The notes under the pieces were generated by a model. It was given only the letters and a program-made list of their open reading frames with translations, was not told the origin of the DNA and searched no databases. This document shows positions 1 through 12,629 of a stretch of 64,000 nucleotides of DNA, piece by piece (positions within the stretch are counted from its first letter, which is position 1; each line of letters begins with the position of its first letter). The DNA is taken from assembly GCA_032164245.1 (NCBI GenBank), contig JAVMKO010000001.1, positions 167,205,434 to 167,269,433 on the forward strand. Reading direction: 5' to 3'. The position numbers and the translations under genes are program-made. The stretch comes from Sternotherus odoratus (lineage: Eukaryota; Chordata; Testudines; Kinosternidae).

Positions 1-3000
1 GGAATTACTCCCAGCAAGATTACCATCAGTCTGGAAAGAAGCAAATTAGATCATCTTTCCCATTGTTGATCCAGTATTCTTGCTAAGACCAGTCAAATAC
101 TAGCAGCAATTTACTTCAGTGAAACTTTCAGTAACTACAATTTGCTGTCTGGCAAAGCCTGTTAGCATTTATAAGCAGAATTTGCTTTTATGTATTTTTC
201 ATCTCTGAGGTATATCAAACAATGTAATGAGAAGAACTGAGCAACTAAGGGGGGAAAAATCACAGTGCCTTAAAAAGTAACAAGATATTTGTAGAAAAAA
301 TATTTGACCAGCGCTAGAAAAAAGAGCTGGATATGATTAGTAGAGAGACTGTTTAAGGCTAACATGGCAACTATAGTTTGCTCAGCAATAGCTTCCCCAT
401 GGCCTTGGGCAATAGATCTTGTTATACTGAGAGGGTAAATACTGGCCAGAACAGGAAGTTATCCCCCTATGCTTTTAAGAAGGAAAGCCAGGAGATCATT
501 ACCTTCTACCCAGAAAGCCAGAAATAACCAGAAGGAACCTCACTTTGTTTCATCCAAAGTATGAGACCTCTAATACAGCAGCATCTCCCTACTGCTCTGT
601 GTTTGAGAACATAGCAGTGGAATGCTTTACTTCTACATTTCTATAAATTGGATTTCTTTTTTAACTGTTATATTATGTACTTTTGCATTTAATATACATA
701 TAGCGTTCACCCTACAAACTAGTCAGTTCTACCTCAGACAAATAGATGAGTTTGCATTATTATCTGCACTTGCCCTTCACTACAGCTCAAATTCTATCAA
801 CATTGAAGTAAAGTTATCCGGAGTAACTGGCAAGTTTTTAAAAGGTATCTATTGTGTATCAGGCCAGATTAAACATCTGCCAGAGAGTTCAATACTAGCC
901 TTAAGATAATACATTTTGCAGATAGTGTTGGATATAAAGAACCCCATAGCAACCACAAAGCTAATCTTTACAGGGTGCTATCTACTTCTGCTGCTCAGTC
1001 TTATGGTGGTTGGCTGTGTGAGAGGGAGGGTTTCCTTACTTCTTCTCCTGCCCACTAATGAGGTGGGCAATTGTTTCCTGATACCTCTTTGAAGACCATA
1101 ATGAGTTGGAACAAGTGACCCTTCATGGTGACCCCACAAAGAAAGATGAGGATTGGCCTGGCACCTCCAGAAGACCTCAGTGGGAGAGATCCTCCAGACC
1201 CATTAGGTAGCAGGAAAAGCAGCTTCTCCACCTAAAAGACAGCACAGCTAAGTGGAGAGGGATTTCTGGGGAAATCTCGGAAGGCAGGTTGAAAGGATCT
1301 TATAGGTTTAGGAACCCGAATCTTCTAGCAGATTGACAGGGTATGGCTTACAGCCAGCTCTGGCAAACAGATATTACAGGTGCTGGTTCAAAGTAACACT
1401 TATGAAACAGATCCTTCAAGGTTGGTTCAGCCATAGTCAAAACTTGATTATTTTTTTCAGTAAAGCAAACAGATATGAATAGAATATATACAGGAAGAAG
1501 ATGGTGCCATTACTATATGATCAGATTTCTAATTATAGCCACAATTTAAAGTAGGGAACAAAACTGATTGTAACAGAATAGAGAATGAAAAAATGTGGAA
1601 GTCACCATTGTTCATTTAACTATAAGAGCTATTCTCTATAATTAGAACTGAAATATTGTTTATTTTTTTTTAATATTCATCTCTAAAGAAGAGATACTCA
1701 CAATAATAAATATACTGTACAATTGCTAGCTCTTAATATGCTGTGCTGCATCTCAATAGAAGGTCGGTAGGTTTTCTGATTTAGGATGAAGAGGTGAATA
1801 TCAAATGGTCAAAGTCATAAAATAGACAAAATTATCAGACATTAAGTTTGGTGCCTTACATACAGCCTAACTTTCCCATGCATAATTAAAATCAAAATGC
1901 TATGCAAGTGAACTGGATGCATACTAGATGCTATAATGCACCTTTAAGAAAATATCACATATTCCAGTTCCATGGTATCCCCTGTAGCAACTTTCAATAC
2001 TCCTGACTAATTTTTCATCCATCGGCCTATAGAATAATGCTTCACTTTAAGGTAGCACCTAGTACACAAGCATCTTAATGGAACCACATGCGCATATCAA
2101 AAAGAATCCCTGGAACGTAATTGTAATGATATAATATATGCACAATCAGAAGATCCAGATGTATTTTGTTGCTGAGCACAATGGACTAGCTATTTGGATG
2201 CATACTGCAGCAAAACAAATCCAGAATGGGACGACGTACAGTATTGTTCGTTAAAGAGCTCTCTCTACTCTGTTTCATAGAAAAAAGTAATGTGCTGAAC
2301 AACAGAACAGATGAGGTATCAAAAATTAATTGAAATCGAGATAAAGGGGGAAATATAATTATATGTTATGTCTTAAAAATTGTTAAACTATTAAAATAAA
2401 AAAGATGGGGGCTCGGTCAGGAGAGCAGCAGTCAGACCATATCTGATGCTACTGGATGGAGGAGAAGAGGGTAACTGATGAAAGCAGGTTAAGGGCGAAA
2501 ACAATGAGATGAAAGCTTGAAACAGGAAAGCGAGTGTGAATACCAGGATCAAAGGATAAGAAGATCTGACAGATGTTGGAACGAACCCATAAACTTTTCA
2601 GAAAGCAAGAAACAATTATTTATTTATTTTAAAAATTGGATCTAAAGTTGATTTGAAGCCAATCCACATTTCCCAGCATAGAGCACAACATGCTATAGAT
2701 ACCAGTAAACAAATTTAGGGCCTGGTCCTGCAAATGGTTCTGCATGGGCAGACCCTAGCACCCACAAAGACATCCACTGAAGAGATTCAGGAGGTCTGCC
2801 TATGTGGAGCAAGTTGCAGGGCCCTGGAGCGGATATGATTCCAGACTGGACTTTAAATTTCTCCCCTAAACCGAAACCTGTTTACAGGGTTAGACTGGGT
2901 CTAATAGCCACCCATTTTGGGAAGTATAGTCCAGTAATTATCTTGTAATACTCGCTTCCCACAGGTCTGTAATAAGTCATGATTCCCATGTCCCTACATT

Positions 3001-3260
3001 ACTCTGTATTTGAAGATCTTATGACAAGGCCAGCTAGTCTAATCATTCTTCTGCTTGATACATATTGATGGTGTTTACAGGTGTCTCTTGTTCCAGAGAT
3101 CACACTGCACTAGGTGGGACACCATAGGGGCTGCTATAACTGCTGATTATACAGTGGGATCAGAGGCAAAAGGAAGGTGAGGTCACTCAGTGTCAGCAGG
3201 GGGAATCATAGTAACTGTGAGAGAGAGCTAGATGTAGGGATTACCATAGCGATTCAGTCC
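1..3260. other. AT-rich sequence with no recognised gene
   Basis: No open reading frame here resembles a known protein. The longest, about 95 codons on the plus strand near 622-909, is hydrophobic and low in complexity, without a recognisable domain or splice context. I see no RNA gene or transposon end. A stretch near 2710-2830, beginning 'gggcctggtcctgca' and closing with 'ttgcagggccctgg', resembles old degenerate interspersed repeats common in sauropsids, but I cannot define its limits. Confidence 0.6.
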
Positions 3261-3261
3261 A

Positions 3262-3650
3262 GTGGAGAGGTCCATCTAGTTGTAGTATAACATCTTGCCT
3301 CCAACAGTGATCAGTGCCAGATGTTTTGGGGAAGGTGAAAGAAACCCTGCAGGAAGCAGTTATGGGATAATCTGCCCCAGGGAAAGTTTCCCCCTAACTC
3401 TGGTTAATTATTGGTTTATGCTCTGAATCATGGTGATATAGAGCCCCTCTACAACTGTTCATTACCTTTTTTTGATTCTTGCCATGACCGTTTAAAAATT
3501 CATGTTATCCATATAGTGTCCAATTCTTTTTTGAATCCTATTATTCTCCAACTCCATGAAACTCATTGCCATGTAATTTAACTGAGGCTGAGTTCTTTTA
3601 TCAGTTTTAAACGTGATGTCTTTCATGTTTCACTGAATACACTAATTTTT
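3262..3650 (-). mobile_element. CR1 LINE 3' relic, minus strand
   Basis: The plus strand reads as a degenerate reverse complement of a CR1 3' region. Landmarks in order are 'gtccatctagttgtag', 'gccagatgtttt', 'gaaaccctgcagg', 'gggataatctgcccc', 'gttatccatatagtgtcc', 'ttttttgaatcctatta' and 'cttttatcagttttaaac'. This order matches the end of CR1 ORF2 and its 3' UTR read backwards. It is strongly diverged and 5' truncated, as usual for CR1, and has no coding capacity. The boundary near 3650 is approximate. Confidence 0.7.
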
Positions 3651-3659
3651 TTTTGTTTG

Positions 3660-5110
3660 TATATTGTTGTCTATTTGCTCTTCAAATTCCATTCTGACTC
3701 TCATAGTTTCTTCTACAATGGATGAATTGTAGACTTAATTTCCTTCTACTGTGAAATCATGAAGAGGTAAGTGAGTGGTCTATATAAAAAGAGGGGCGGA
3801 GGGAATAGATGCCTAGAGCCGTGAGCCCATAGCATGTTTCTAAGGATGGAGAAAGTTCTGAGGGCTATTGTAAAATCATGAAAAAGAAAGGAGAGTAAAC
3901 AAGAAATTGAAGAGGGAGCCTGAAAAGATTTGGACAAGTATTCAACCTTCTACAGATTATTTAAACTGCATTTCATGAGATTTGACCGTTGCAGGTTTGT
4001 GTAGAGATTAACACTCCTTTGTCAGTTTGGGTAGGGAGTCGTACAATGTATTCTTCAACTAATTTAAAAAGTGATAGCAATGGAATGTAAAAGGAAATTA
4101 CAATAATCAAAATATCAGAAGTAGATAAGCAACAATTGAATTTAATATTTATAGATGACAGAATATACATACACAAATATTTATATAGTACAATTTCTGT
4201 GTGCATCAAATTTATAAAGCTATTGAAATCTAATACTAGTTCTATTGGGAAAATATTACATTAGTCCATTAGTGATTATTTATCAGCATTCTAATTTATG
4301 TTGCCTTCATTTTATATACTAAGGACTAAATCCTATGACACTTGATTATGAAAGGAAGAATTCAGTCCTAAATTTATAAAACTTTTAAAAACACAAATAT
4401 ATTTCCCCATTTTGCCTTTGATGAATCCAATCTGGCATCACATATTTATTTAGATATAATACGACATATTAATCAGGGGCAAGTTCAGAGGTAAAGTGGG
4501 GTCCATGTATCTTATTTTACCATAAAATAAAGTCAGTGTAGAGTGGATAAGTGAGATAATTAAACCCTTTGTTGCTGTTCTGCACTGCAGTAGATGTGTG
4601 GCAGCAGAATTTGAAGCAATGGTGCAGTAGAACATCGGGTGCATGGCATACCACTGGACATATAATGGTAGAGCTGGTCAAAAGGCAGAATTTCCATTCT
4701 GTGGGACAATCTGGAATTCTGGAAACATTGAAATTCTTTCACACAAAAAAGCGGTTTAGAAACAATTGAAAAGTTTGTTTAGAAAATTTCTAAAGAAAAC
4801 TGATCCCCTCACAGCCCATGGTCTAAGGCTCCTGGCTCAGCCTTGACTCCAGGACTTCATGGTTCTCGGCTCCCCATCAGTTCATAGATAGATTAGGTAG
4901 ACAAGTCTTTTAAATATAGTCAAACATTCCTTCCTCTCCCAAAAAATTCCACCCATGCCTTGGTTAAAAAAAAATGAATGGACAACTAAAAATAATCATG
5001 ATTTCCAGGACTATTCAGAGACCGAATGGAGTAGCTTCAGCCAGAAGAAGACGTCCAGAGAAGCATGGTATATAATATACTGGCTGTGGTCATGTCTCCC
5101 TCTAGAGAAT
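3660..5110. other. unassigned AT-rich sequence
   Basis: Only short overlapping frames of 60-78 codons occur, none with a domain I know. No transposon termini, RNA gene or clear tandem repeat is visible. Confidence 0.5.
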
Positions 5111-5117
5111 TTCCCCA

Positions 5118-5170
5118 GTGACTAACAAAGTATTAAATATTAAAGTGACTAACAAAGTATTAAATATTTG
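5118..5170. repeat. 27-bp tandem duplication
   Basis: A 27-bp unit beginning 'gtgactaacaaagtatt' at 5118 is repeated at 5145 with almost no change. The near identity suggests a recent slippage or tandem duplication. It has no coding meaning. Confidence 0.85.
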
Positions 5171-5188
5171 TATTAGAGGAAGAAGAAA

Positions 5189-5211
5189 ATGAATGAATGA
5201 ATGAATGAATG
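5189..5211. repeat. (ATGA)n microsatellite
   Basis: About five to six uninterrupted copies of the tetramer ATGA/GAAT. It would probably be polymorphic between individuals. Confidence 0.9.
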
Positions 5212-6030
5212 CCAAATTCTGAACTTAGAAGCATACACAACTCCTTTTAAGTTAGTGGGGAATTGGATGTTCATACTTGAGGGAAGAATTGGGCCGTCTG
5301 TATTTGGGGGTGAGAAGGTAAATGGGGATCATACAAGGAACAAAACTATAGCAGAAATAAGGCAGACACTCAGGAATGTTGCGGAAAGTAGGGGAAAAGA
5401 AAAATGGCATTGAATGACAGCAAGTTAGAAGGAGGACCTCAAAGGACCCTCTGAATGGCACCAAGAGCATGAAGGAAAGAATGGGTGCATTGAAGCATAA
5501 CAATCAGAGACAAGGAGAGTGATAGATCAACACAAAATATTTCAAATACAGAAAACAAAAAATGAAGTCAATTGAAGTCACGGGATTAAGAAAGTATAAT
5601 TAATAATGAACCGACAATGTGAATATTAAATTAGTACATCAATATATAAATTAATATAGAATCACCAATAAAAACAGTACCCTATGGAACAATAATTTTA
5701 AGTCTAACCAGAAGCAAAGCAAGGGATGAAGAGAAAAAACATTACTTGCTACAAACCACTTCAATCTCCTTGCCCAGTGCTGCTTTCTTGTAAGAATTCA
5801 AATAAGACATAATAAGGTTCTCTTTCTGCAAAACAAAGCTTTCAGAATTTGTTCTAATCACACCAATAAATAGATAGTTTTACTAGAGGAAAGGATTTAC
5901 TAAATACTTCCTATCTTCTGGAAAAAATACTAACTCATCCCCTGCTCTCAGTAACCGAACAAGTTTCTCCGATCTCTCCATAAGTGGCTCTGAATGGTTT
6001 TCCTGAACAACACATAATTAAATAGTGCTG
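5212..6030. other. unassigned sequence
   Basis: No domain-bearing frame, RNA gene or repeat that I recognise. Opposed frames of 70-83 codons around 5201-5503 read through each other and look like chance. Confidence 0.45.
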
Positions 6031-6034
6031 GTCA

Positions 6035-6400
6035 AATATTTTTCAGCTAAATGTCTTTTTGTCTGAAAATGCCAATATGTCAAAATTGAACGTTTTCGCT
6101 GGGTTGGTTTTCACAAATTTTTCAACTTGAAACAAGTTGAGAAAAAGTAACAATTTTTGTGCAGTTTGTTTAGAAATTTAAGGTAGTTGAAATAAAAAAA
6201 TTATAATAATGAAGTGGTTGAAATTGAAACAAAATGTTTAGATTGACCCAAATAAAACATTTGGGGGGAATTTTTGGTGTGTGGAAATTTGAGATTTCAA
6301 CTTTTCAATCCTAATTTGGGAAAGAAATTTCAGTGTTTTCAAAAAATGTGCAAGTAAAAGCTGGGGAAAGCTATTTTTTGTCCAGCTTTACCAGTAAGTT
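6035..6400. repeat. A/T-rich 'aaaattttt' interspersed repeat
   Basis: This stretch is made of motifs such as 'caaatttttcaactt', 'gaaatttgagatttcaac' and 'ttttttgtccagcttt'. They belong to a degenerate A/T-rich repeat style that recurs at 41125-41455 and possibly at 58890-59090. The ends resemble 'agtgctggtc' and 'gtccagctttacc', hinting at inverted termini as in a non-autonomous DNA transposon. I cannot name the family. Confidence 0.45.
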
Positions 6401-6691
6401 CAAGTCTAACTAATTGAAGTGTCATGAATCAGAAAGCTGAAAAGTTAAATAAAAAAAAAGATAGATAAATATCCACTTCATTTCCCTGGGACCATAGCAT
6501 TGTCTTATACAGTATTTTTTCCAGTTCATTTTCAATAGTGTGTTTACTTGCCCTGAAACTTAAGAGAAAAACTACAACCTGGCTACCTCCAGGTCTCCAG
6601 TATTACGGAAAGGATACTAATTACATACTTCTCTTATTTCCATATCTTGTCGTGTCAGAAGCTAGGACTAGTAATGTGGCTGCTGTTTTGG

Positions 6692-6710
6692 ACTACATTT
6701 CCCAGCCTGC
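6692..6710 (+). promoter_or_regulatory. ZNF143/Staf-like site
   Basis: The 19-mer ACTACATTTCCCAGCCTGC fits the known ZNF143 (SBS) pattern ACTACAnnTCCCAGnnTGC at every fixed position. In vertebrates this motif usually lies in CpG-rich promoters, but here the surroundings are AT-rich and no gene start is visible. It may be a chance match or a motif carried by a repeat. Confidence 0.4.
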
Positions 6711-6849
6711 CCTGTTTTTCAAGTTCTGAGAAAGAAACGTTGTGGCTGAGAGTGAAATTCCAGCCCATCCTATCCATGGGACTCCAAACGAGGACTGTAA
6801 AACCAGCATCAGCAGCTTCGGCTTCTCGGTGAAATCCAGACCACTTCTC

Positions 6850-8855
6850 TCTCTTCTCTCTCAGTGACAGTGTCCTCTAATGCCTCAGGCTAACCTAGAT
6901 TGGAGTAATACTAGCCCAAGAGATTTTCTCTTAAATTTAAAAGGGACCCAATTACAGTCTGTAAATTCCATTAATATGCTACTTGCTTCCTCTTTTAGGT
7001 CATGATACAGATCCTGAACAAGTCAGCTACCAACTCCAATCTCTTTTGTACCTAATACGCACCTCTTCGCCATCTTGATTCACTGTATCATCAGAGGGTA
7101 ATGAGGGGAGAGTTGTAAGATTTTATCATGATAATGGATTATGTTGTTGTGGCAATTTATTTTCTAGAGGGAAACCACATGTATTAGTGTTATGACTGTT
7201 TGCCCATTCTCCATTATTACTTATTCCCTGTATAGTGCTGGTATGATAGATATTAAGTTTGTTTTATGTCAAATTCCATACTGAAATTAGATGTTTATTG
7301 CTTTAAAGTTCTGGCACAGAACTTAGTGAACTGCACCTGTCTTCATTTATATTTATTGTACAAGAAAATTCAAGTTATTCTCTGGCATCACTGTAGCAAC
7401 CAAATACTTTAAATATTCAGAGTCAGTTTGCAGTCTGATAAAAGTACAATTCAAAATACACAGCAATTCTTGGCTGTAGTATTCTATGAAACTCAAGCAG
7501 AAACTCAAGCAATCCTGAAATGCATTGTTATTGCAGTAACATACAATGGACTGATCAAGGGGGAATATGAAACACCTATGTGCAAATAAGTTTTGTTAGC
7601 TTACATATTGTTTTAATGTCTTATGTAACTGGTGCCTCTCAAAAAAGCAAACAATTTCTTTCCATGGAATACATTCCATAGTTGTAGAACTACTTCCCAT
7701 GTAGTGTATTCTGTACTGGTAGTCAGGCTATTAGTATTTCAGGGCTGAGAACTATAAAATTACAGTGTGTCCAAAAGGAACAAAACCAGACTGTGCATTT
7801 CCAAATTGCTACTCCTTTTCCATGTGCCTACTCTCAATTTATTATTCCAAGGGTGTATTCATCCGAAGCAGACTTGAAGCCTCTAATGAGGATAATTAAG
7901 TAGGCAATTGTTTTTTCCATAGAAAAAGATTACTACCAGACAACAAAAAGCGCACATTTTTACATTGCCATTCTCACAGGATAGCATTTTATATTAAAAT
8001 CAAATCAGGCTTCCTCAATTAAATAAAAGGTCCTCAGGTCAAACCATAAAATAAAAAGTGGAGTCCACAAATGAGTTGAATCTCTGGAAGTGTGAAAAGT
8101 GGGGTTGTTTGGTATAGTGCCTGGCAGAGACATGAACACCGATACTAAATGACAAATAACATGGGTGAAAGGCATGGAAGCATCTAATTAGTTAGGAAGG
8201 GTATCATTTGTTTCTGGTATAAATGCATGCCTTCAATTTGTGTCCAATAATATCTTGACTGATAAGAATGTACGTGGGACAGATACTTTATTGCTCATTC
8301 ATGCTGTAATTGAACAGTTCATGTTTTAAACTGTGTGATGGCAGTTTAATTTTTTTTAAATATTTTTTTTTGACTGGGGGAGGGATTGGTCATTTCCTTT
8401 CTAAAATACAAGAGAATTTTTAATAGGATACTTTTAACTTTTATTTGCTAGCTTGTTTTCAATGAGATATTCTTGCCTTTTGCAATGGAAAGCCCAGGTG
8501 AAGCCTATTTGTTATTTTAGGCTAAGAATAAGGAAATGAGCAGACTCGAAGAAAGTGGTTTGAGGGTCATGAATAACCACCAGAGGCAAGAGAAGAGTCC
8601 AAAAGGTAGTTTGTGTCTCCCCCAGAAGATTTAAAAGTGATAGAAAGAAAGAAGAGGAACATCTACTGAGCAGCACTCCCTGGCCTAGTGAGACAAATAA
8701 AAATATTAGTTAGCTCCTTTTTTATTTTGAATTACAAGCTGATCTCAATTTCTCAAACATTAATTATTTATATGTATTTGCTATCTCGAAAATCCTATGA
8801 ATTGCCTTTGAACTGCTTCAGTGTAAATATTCCTTTTCATGGTGTGCAATTGGAC
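6850..8855. other. unassigned AT-rich sequence
   Basis: No recognisable coding frame, RNA gene or transposon end. Frames are at most about 61 codons. Confidence 0.5.
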
Positions 8856-8861
8856 ATCTAC

Positions 8862-10055
8862 ATAAGAACATAAAAACGCCCATACTGGGTCAGACCAAAG
8901 GTCCATCTAGCCCAGTATCCTGTCTACTGACAGTGACCAATGCCAGGTGCTTCAGAGAGAATGAACAGAACAGGCAATAATTAAACGATCAATTTGCTGT
9001 TGCTCATTCTCTGGCAAACAGAGGCTAGGGACACCATCCCTGCCCATCCTAGCTAGTAGCCATTGATGGACCCATCCTCCATGACTCCATTTAGGTCAAT
9101 TTCACTATCATAGGAATTAAAAAATTGTAAATATCCTGATTTCAGATATTCAGAAATTTCATGCTGTTATAACTATAGCTCTGATTCAAAAAGGAGTTGC
9201 GGGGGAGGGAGGGGGGTGGAAGAGTTACAAGGCAATTGTAGGGGTGGTTGTAGTACTGCTACCCTTACTTTTGCAGTGCTGCCATCAGAGATAGGCAGCC
9301 AGAGAGCGGCAACTTCTGGCAAGGAGGCCAGCTCTGAAGGCAGGGTGACATGATATGATATTGCCACTCTTATTTCTGCACTGCTTCTGGTAGGGTGCTG
9401 CCTTCAGAGTTGGGTGCCTGGCCAATGGCCACCGCTGTCCAGCCACCCAGCTCTGAAGACAACGTAGAAATAAGGGTGGGTGACTGCTAGTTCTTGTGTT
9501 ATGAGAAGGGGTAAGTAACACTTATTTACTTTCCCCACACCAGTCATGATTTTATAGATCTCTATCATACCCCACGATAGTCGTCTCTTTTCCAGGCTGA
9601 AAAGTCCCAGTTTTATTAATCTCTCCTTATATGGAAGATGTTCCATACCCCTAATCATTTTTGTTGCTCTTTTTTGTACCTTTTCCAATTCCTATATATA
9701 TTTTTTGAGATGGGGAGACCAGATCTGCATGCAGATAATATAATTGATTTATTATCTATCCCTTTCTTAATGATTCCCAGCATTCTGTTTGGTTTTTTGA
9801 CTGGTGCTGCACATTGAGTGGATGTTTTCAGAGAACTATCCACAATGACTGCTGATCTCTTTCTTGGGTTGTAACATCTAATTTAGACCCCATCTTTTTA
9901 TATGTATAGTTGGGATTATGTTTTCCAATGTGCATTACTTTGCATTTATCAATACTGAATTTCATCTGACATTTTGTTGGCCAGTCACCCAATTTTGTGA
10001 GGTCCTTTTGTAACTCTCCAGACTGCTTTGGACTTAACTATCTTGAGTTAGAAAC
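8862..10055 (-). mobile_element. CR1 LINE, minus strand, truncated and interrupted
   Basis: The plus strand starts with 'cataagaacataaaa', the reverse complement of a CR1 octamer tail, and continues through 'actgggtcagaccaaagg'. It resumes at about 9482 and runs to 'aactatcttgagtt'. On the minus strand, 9480-9690 encodes the end of the CR1 ORF2 reverse transcriptase: visible motifs are [33 protein letters not shown] and [11 protein letters not shown]. Residues upstream of this in the protein (higher coordinates) include LKTSTQCAAPVKKPNRMLG, followed by a deletion where the segment leading to the [12 protein letters not shown] block should be. The element lacks its 5' part, endonuclease and most of the reverse transcriptase. 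A different repeat interrupts it at about 9116-9481. Confidence 0.9.
9116..9481. repeat. repeat nested in the CR1
   Basis: CR1 similarity stops near 9116 and resumes near 9482. The interval contains 'cagtgctgccatcagag', 'ctgccttcagagttggg' and 'gtagaaataagggtggg', plus a GGGGGAGGGAGGGGGG run. The motifs 'ttacttttgcagtgctg' and 'ttatttctgcactgctt' occur as two related copies, so the segment is partly self-repeating. I take it to be a transposon-derived insertion of unknown family. Frames of 64-78 codons here are not genes. Confidence 0.55.
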
Positions 10056-10059
10056 AGAA

Positions 10060-11140
10060 AGTTGTTCTGCGTCCTGATTGGATGACAAACTCTTAAAATT
10101 AAAATCATAACAAGGGAAGAGTAATGTACTTCCAGTGCTAAGCTAAAGTTAATTAAACTTTCAGGATTCAAACACACACAGCAGTTTTCCAACATTCAAA
10201 AATCAATATTATGATGCCATTAATTTTGGGGGGGGGGGGAATTGGGAATTGGTTTAAAATATTGGACCAGCTGTACTGATTAGTCAGGTTTACACTAATA
10301 TGCTGTAAACTCTCTTCCCGCATATACCTGGGGATCATGTATCCTACCTTAATGTAACCAGTGGAAGTGGACATTTCCCTACGTGTCAAGATCACTTCAA
10401 TATTACCCCAAACTTCATGTACTTCTGTTATATCCTCTTGTTGTTTTTAGAGATTATATGACTTTTAAAAGGGGGAATTCCTACCTACCAAGTTTCACCA
10501 TTGATAGTTATCTTGTTCCTCCCACGTCCTTTCTGGAACTAGTATTTCTCATGCTCTAAATACTATAACCACTTCACGATCAGCAGTATTATATAAATAC
10601 AATAGATATTTTTCTCATTTCTGGAACAGGATTATGAGAAGAAGAATAAAAGAAAAACGGAGGGTCTACTAGCCAAAAGTATTATTAAAATAACTTGGTT
10701 TGGGGGGGGGGGGGAGAGCCAAAGGAGAATTAACAGCACATGGCCTGAGTGGCTACCCCTCCTCTTATGTGGATACAAGACCTTTTTCTCAGAATAGATC
10801 CTATCCCTGGCAGGGAAATATTTCAACAAAAGAAACTGGGAGAGAAGAACAGCTGGGAGGGTAAGTTTGGATCTCCCCCCCCCCCCCCAACACCAGACTA
10901 CATTACTTTTAGATCATAGTTTCCTTTCCCACAGCCACTTCGAAGCACAGACACCTCAGCAATTCTTCATCTCCTGCTGCCTCTTTTGAAGTCTCTTCCA
11001 TCTGCTTAAAGGAGAGACTTCACTAGGGTCTGCAGGAAATTGGAGCAGCAATAGTTTGTTTTGATGGACACAAGATATTTATAAATGTTTGGCTGCAGCA
11101 GGGATGAGGGAGATATCAATTAGAAGAAATGGGGCATGAG
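10060..11140. other. unassigned sequence with G and C homopolymers
   Basis: No gene is recognised. Homopolymer runs stand out: about 12 G near 10229, about 13 G near 10701 and about 14 C near 10877. These are prone to assembly error. Confidence 0.5.
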
Positions 11141-11152
11141 CTGGAGGTAAGG

Positions 11153-11861
11153 CAGGGGTGGGCAAACTACGGACTGCGGGCCACATGTAGCCCGCCAGCC
11201 GTCTTCATCTGGCCTGTGAGCTCAGGCCGGGCAGGTATGCCCCGGGTCCCCGCGCTCCTGTCCGGGCCTGCTCCACGCTTCCTGCCAGGGGCTGGGCTGA
11301 GCACGGGGAGCTGCAGGGCCCCACACTCCCTTGCCGGGCCCAGCAGCACATGCTGCTCAGCCCCGTGCTCCCTGTCCAGGAGCCAGGTGAAGTGTGGGGA
11401 GCCGCTCGACCCCGCGCTCCCTGGACGGGGGGGGGCAGACTGAGGGCGGGGCACTGCAGGGCCCTGCACTCCCTGGCCAGGGCCGGGTCAAGGAGCACCC
11501 AGCTGATTAAGGTAAGTGGGGGTGGGGGGTGGGATTCCGGGTGGTGGTGGTTAGGGTATAGGGATATCGGGAGGGGGCAGTCAGGGAACAAAGCAAGGGG
11601 GCTTAGATGGGGGGTGGGGTCCCAGGGGGTGGTTAGGGTGGGGGGATTTCAGAAGGGGGTAGTCAGGGAACAAAAAACAGGGGATCTTAGATGGGGGTGG
11701 GGTTCTGGGGTGGCAGAGTGGGGGGGATCTCTGGAGGGGGCGATCAGGGGGCAAGGGGGGGGGGGTTGGATAAGGCCCGGGGTCAGGCTTCCCTACCTGG
11801 CCCTCTGCACAAATTTTTAACCCCAATGTGGTCCTCGGGCCAAAATGTTTGCCCACCCCTG
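11153..11861. mobile_element. non-autonomous hAT transposon, family A
   Basis: A 709-bp element bounded by perfect 15-bp terminal inverted repeats, CAGGGGTGGGCAAAC and GTTTGCCCACCCCTG. Flanks are an 8-bp target duplication, aggtaagg (11145-11152) and aggtaggg (11862-11869), seven of eight matching. Both features are typical of the hAT superfamily. The interior is GC-rich and G-run-rich with no transposase. Frames of 100-156 codons in several phases are compositional. Elements at 24874 and 30229 have the same terminal type. Confidence 0.92.
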
Positions 11862-11899
11862 AGGTAGGGTAAGAGGTGATAAGTAAGAAAGAAATTTAA

Positions 11900-12628
11900 A
11901 GGACTTACTGGTATGCAGGGTGGCTGGGCTCCTGGGAAAGGTGCCTGGGCCCTTTAGCACTGCCCAGCCTGTGCTGCTTGGGGCTCCAGAGGCAATTTAA
12001 ATGGTCTAAGACTCTGGCAGCTGCTGGGAATCCCAGGCTATTTTAAATCACGAGACCCCAGGGCAGCTGCCCCTTTCCCTGCCCCCCACCCCGCATCCCT
12101 GTCAGCGGCCCTGCCAGTACAGTCCTTAAAGCACTACCATGTCAGCACTTTAATGTCGGCTGTGTACCAGCTTGTACCAATAGCCACTGTGGTAAACCCA
12201 GGGCTGGAAGGTTGTGGTGAGAGGGGAAACTGCAGGCTAAATTAGGTCCAGCTGAGCAAGGCTGCCGCAGCCAGAAGCAGGACCAGCTGAGACTGGTTAA
12301 GGAGGCAGTCAGAGCCCTTTAAAGAGACTTCTCCCCCCAGAGAGGGGTGTGGGAGTGAGGAGTGTGTTTGGAGGCAGTAGGAGTTAGAAGTGTGAGTTTT
12401 GTGAAAGCAGAAGGAGGTAAAGGAGAGTGAGAGGCAGATACAGAGAGGCTGCCAGCAGGCAGGGAGGCAGGAAAGAGCCCCTCCCAGGAGGGAGCTAGCC
12501 CTCCCTAACCGGCGAGAAGCCAAACCCAACCAGGGGGAACTGCCTGGAGGACTGGTGCCCGGGGGGCCCCCTTGCCACACCACTTTCTTTCTGGTACACT
12601 GTACCAGCCCATACCAGCCCACTTTCAC
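11900..12628. repeat. GC-rich interspersed repeat with 'ggtac' termini
   Basis: The right edge reads 'ggtacactgtaccagccc' then 'ccagcccactttcacct'. Related 'gtaccagcttgtaccaat' motifs lie near 12163. Read on the minus strand it starts 'aggtgaaagtgggctggtac', which resembles a repeat I associate with turtle DNA. A segment near 12225-12590 (gaggcag- and ccctcc-rich) may be a later insertion. Family and class are uncertain, and the left boundary is approximate. Confidence 0.45.
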
Positions 12629-12629
12629 C

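Noticed and set aside
11129..11856. Overlapping frames of 91-156 codons in GC-rich DNA
   Set aside because: They lie in a non-autonomous hAT with defined ends and run in all phases; no conserved motif.
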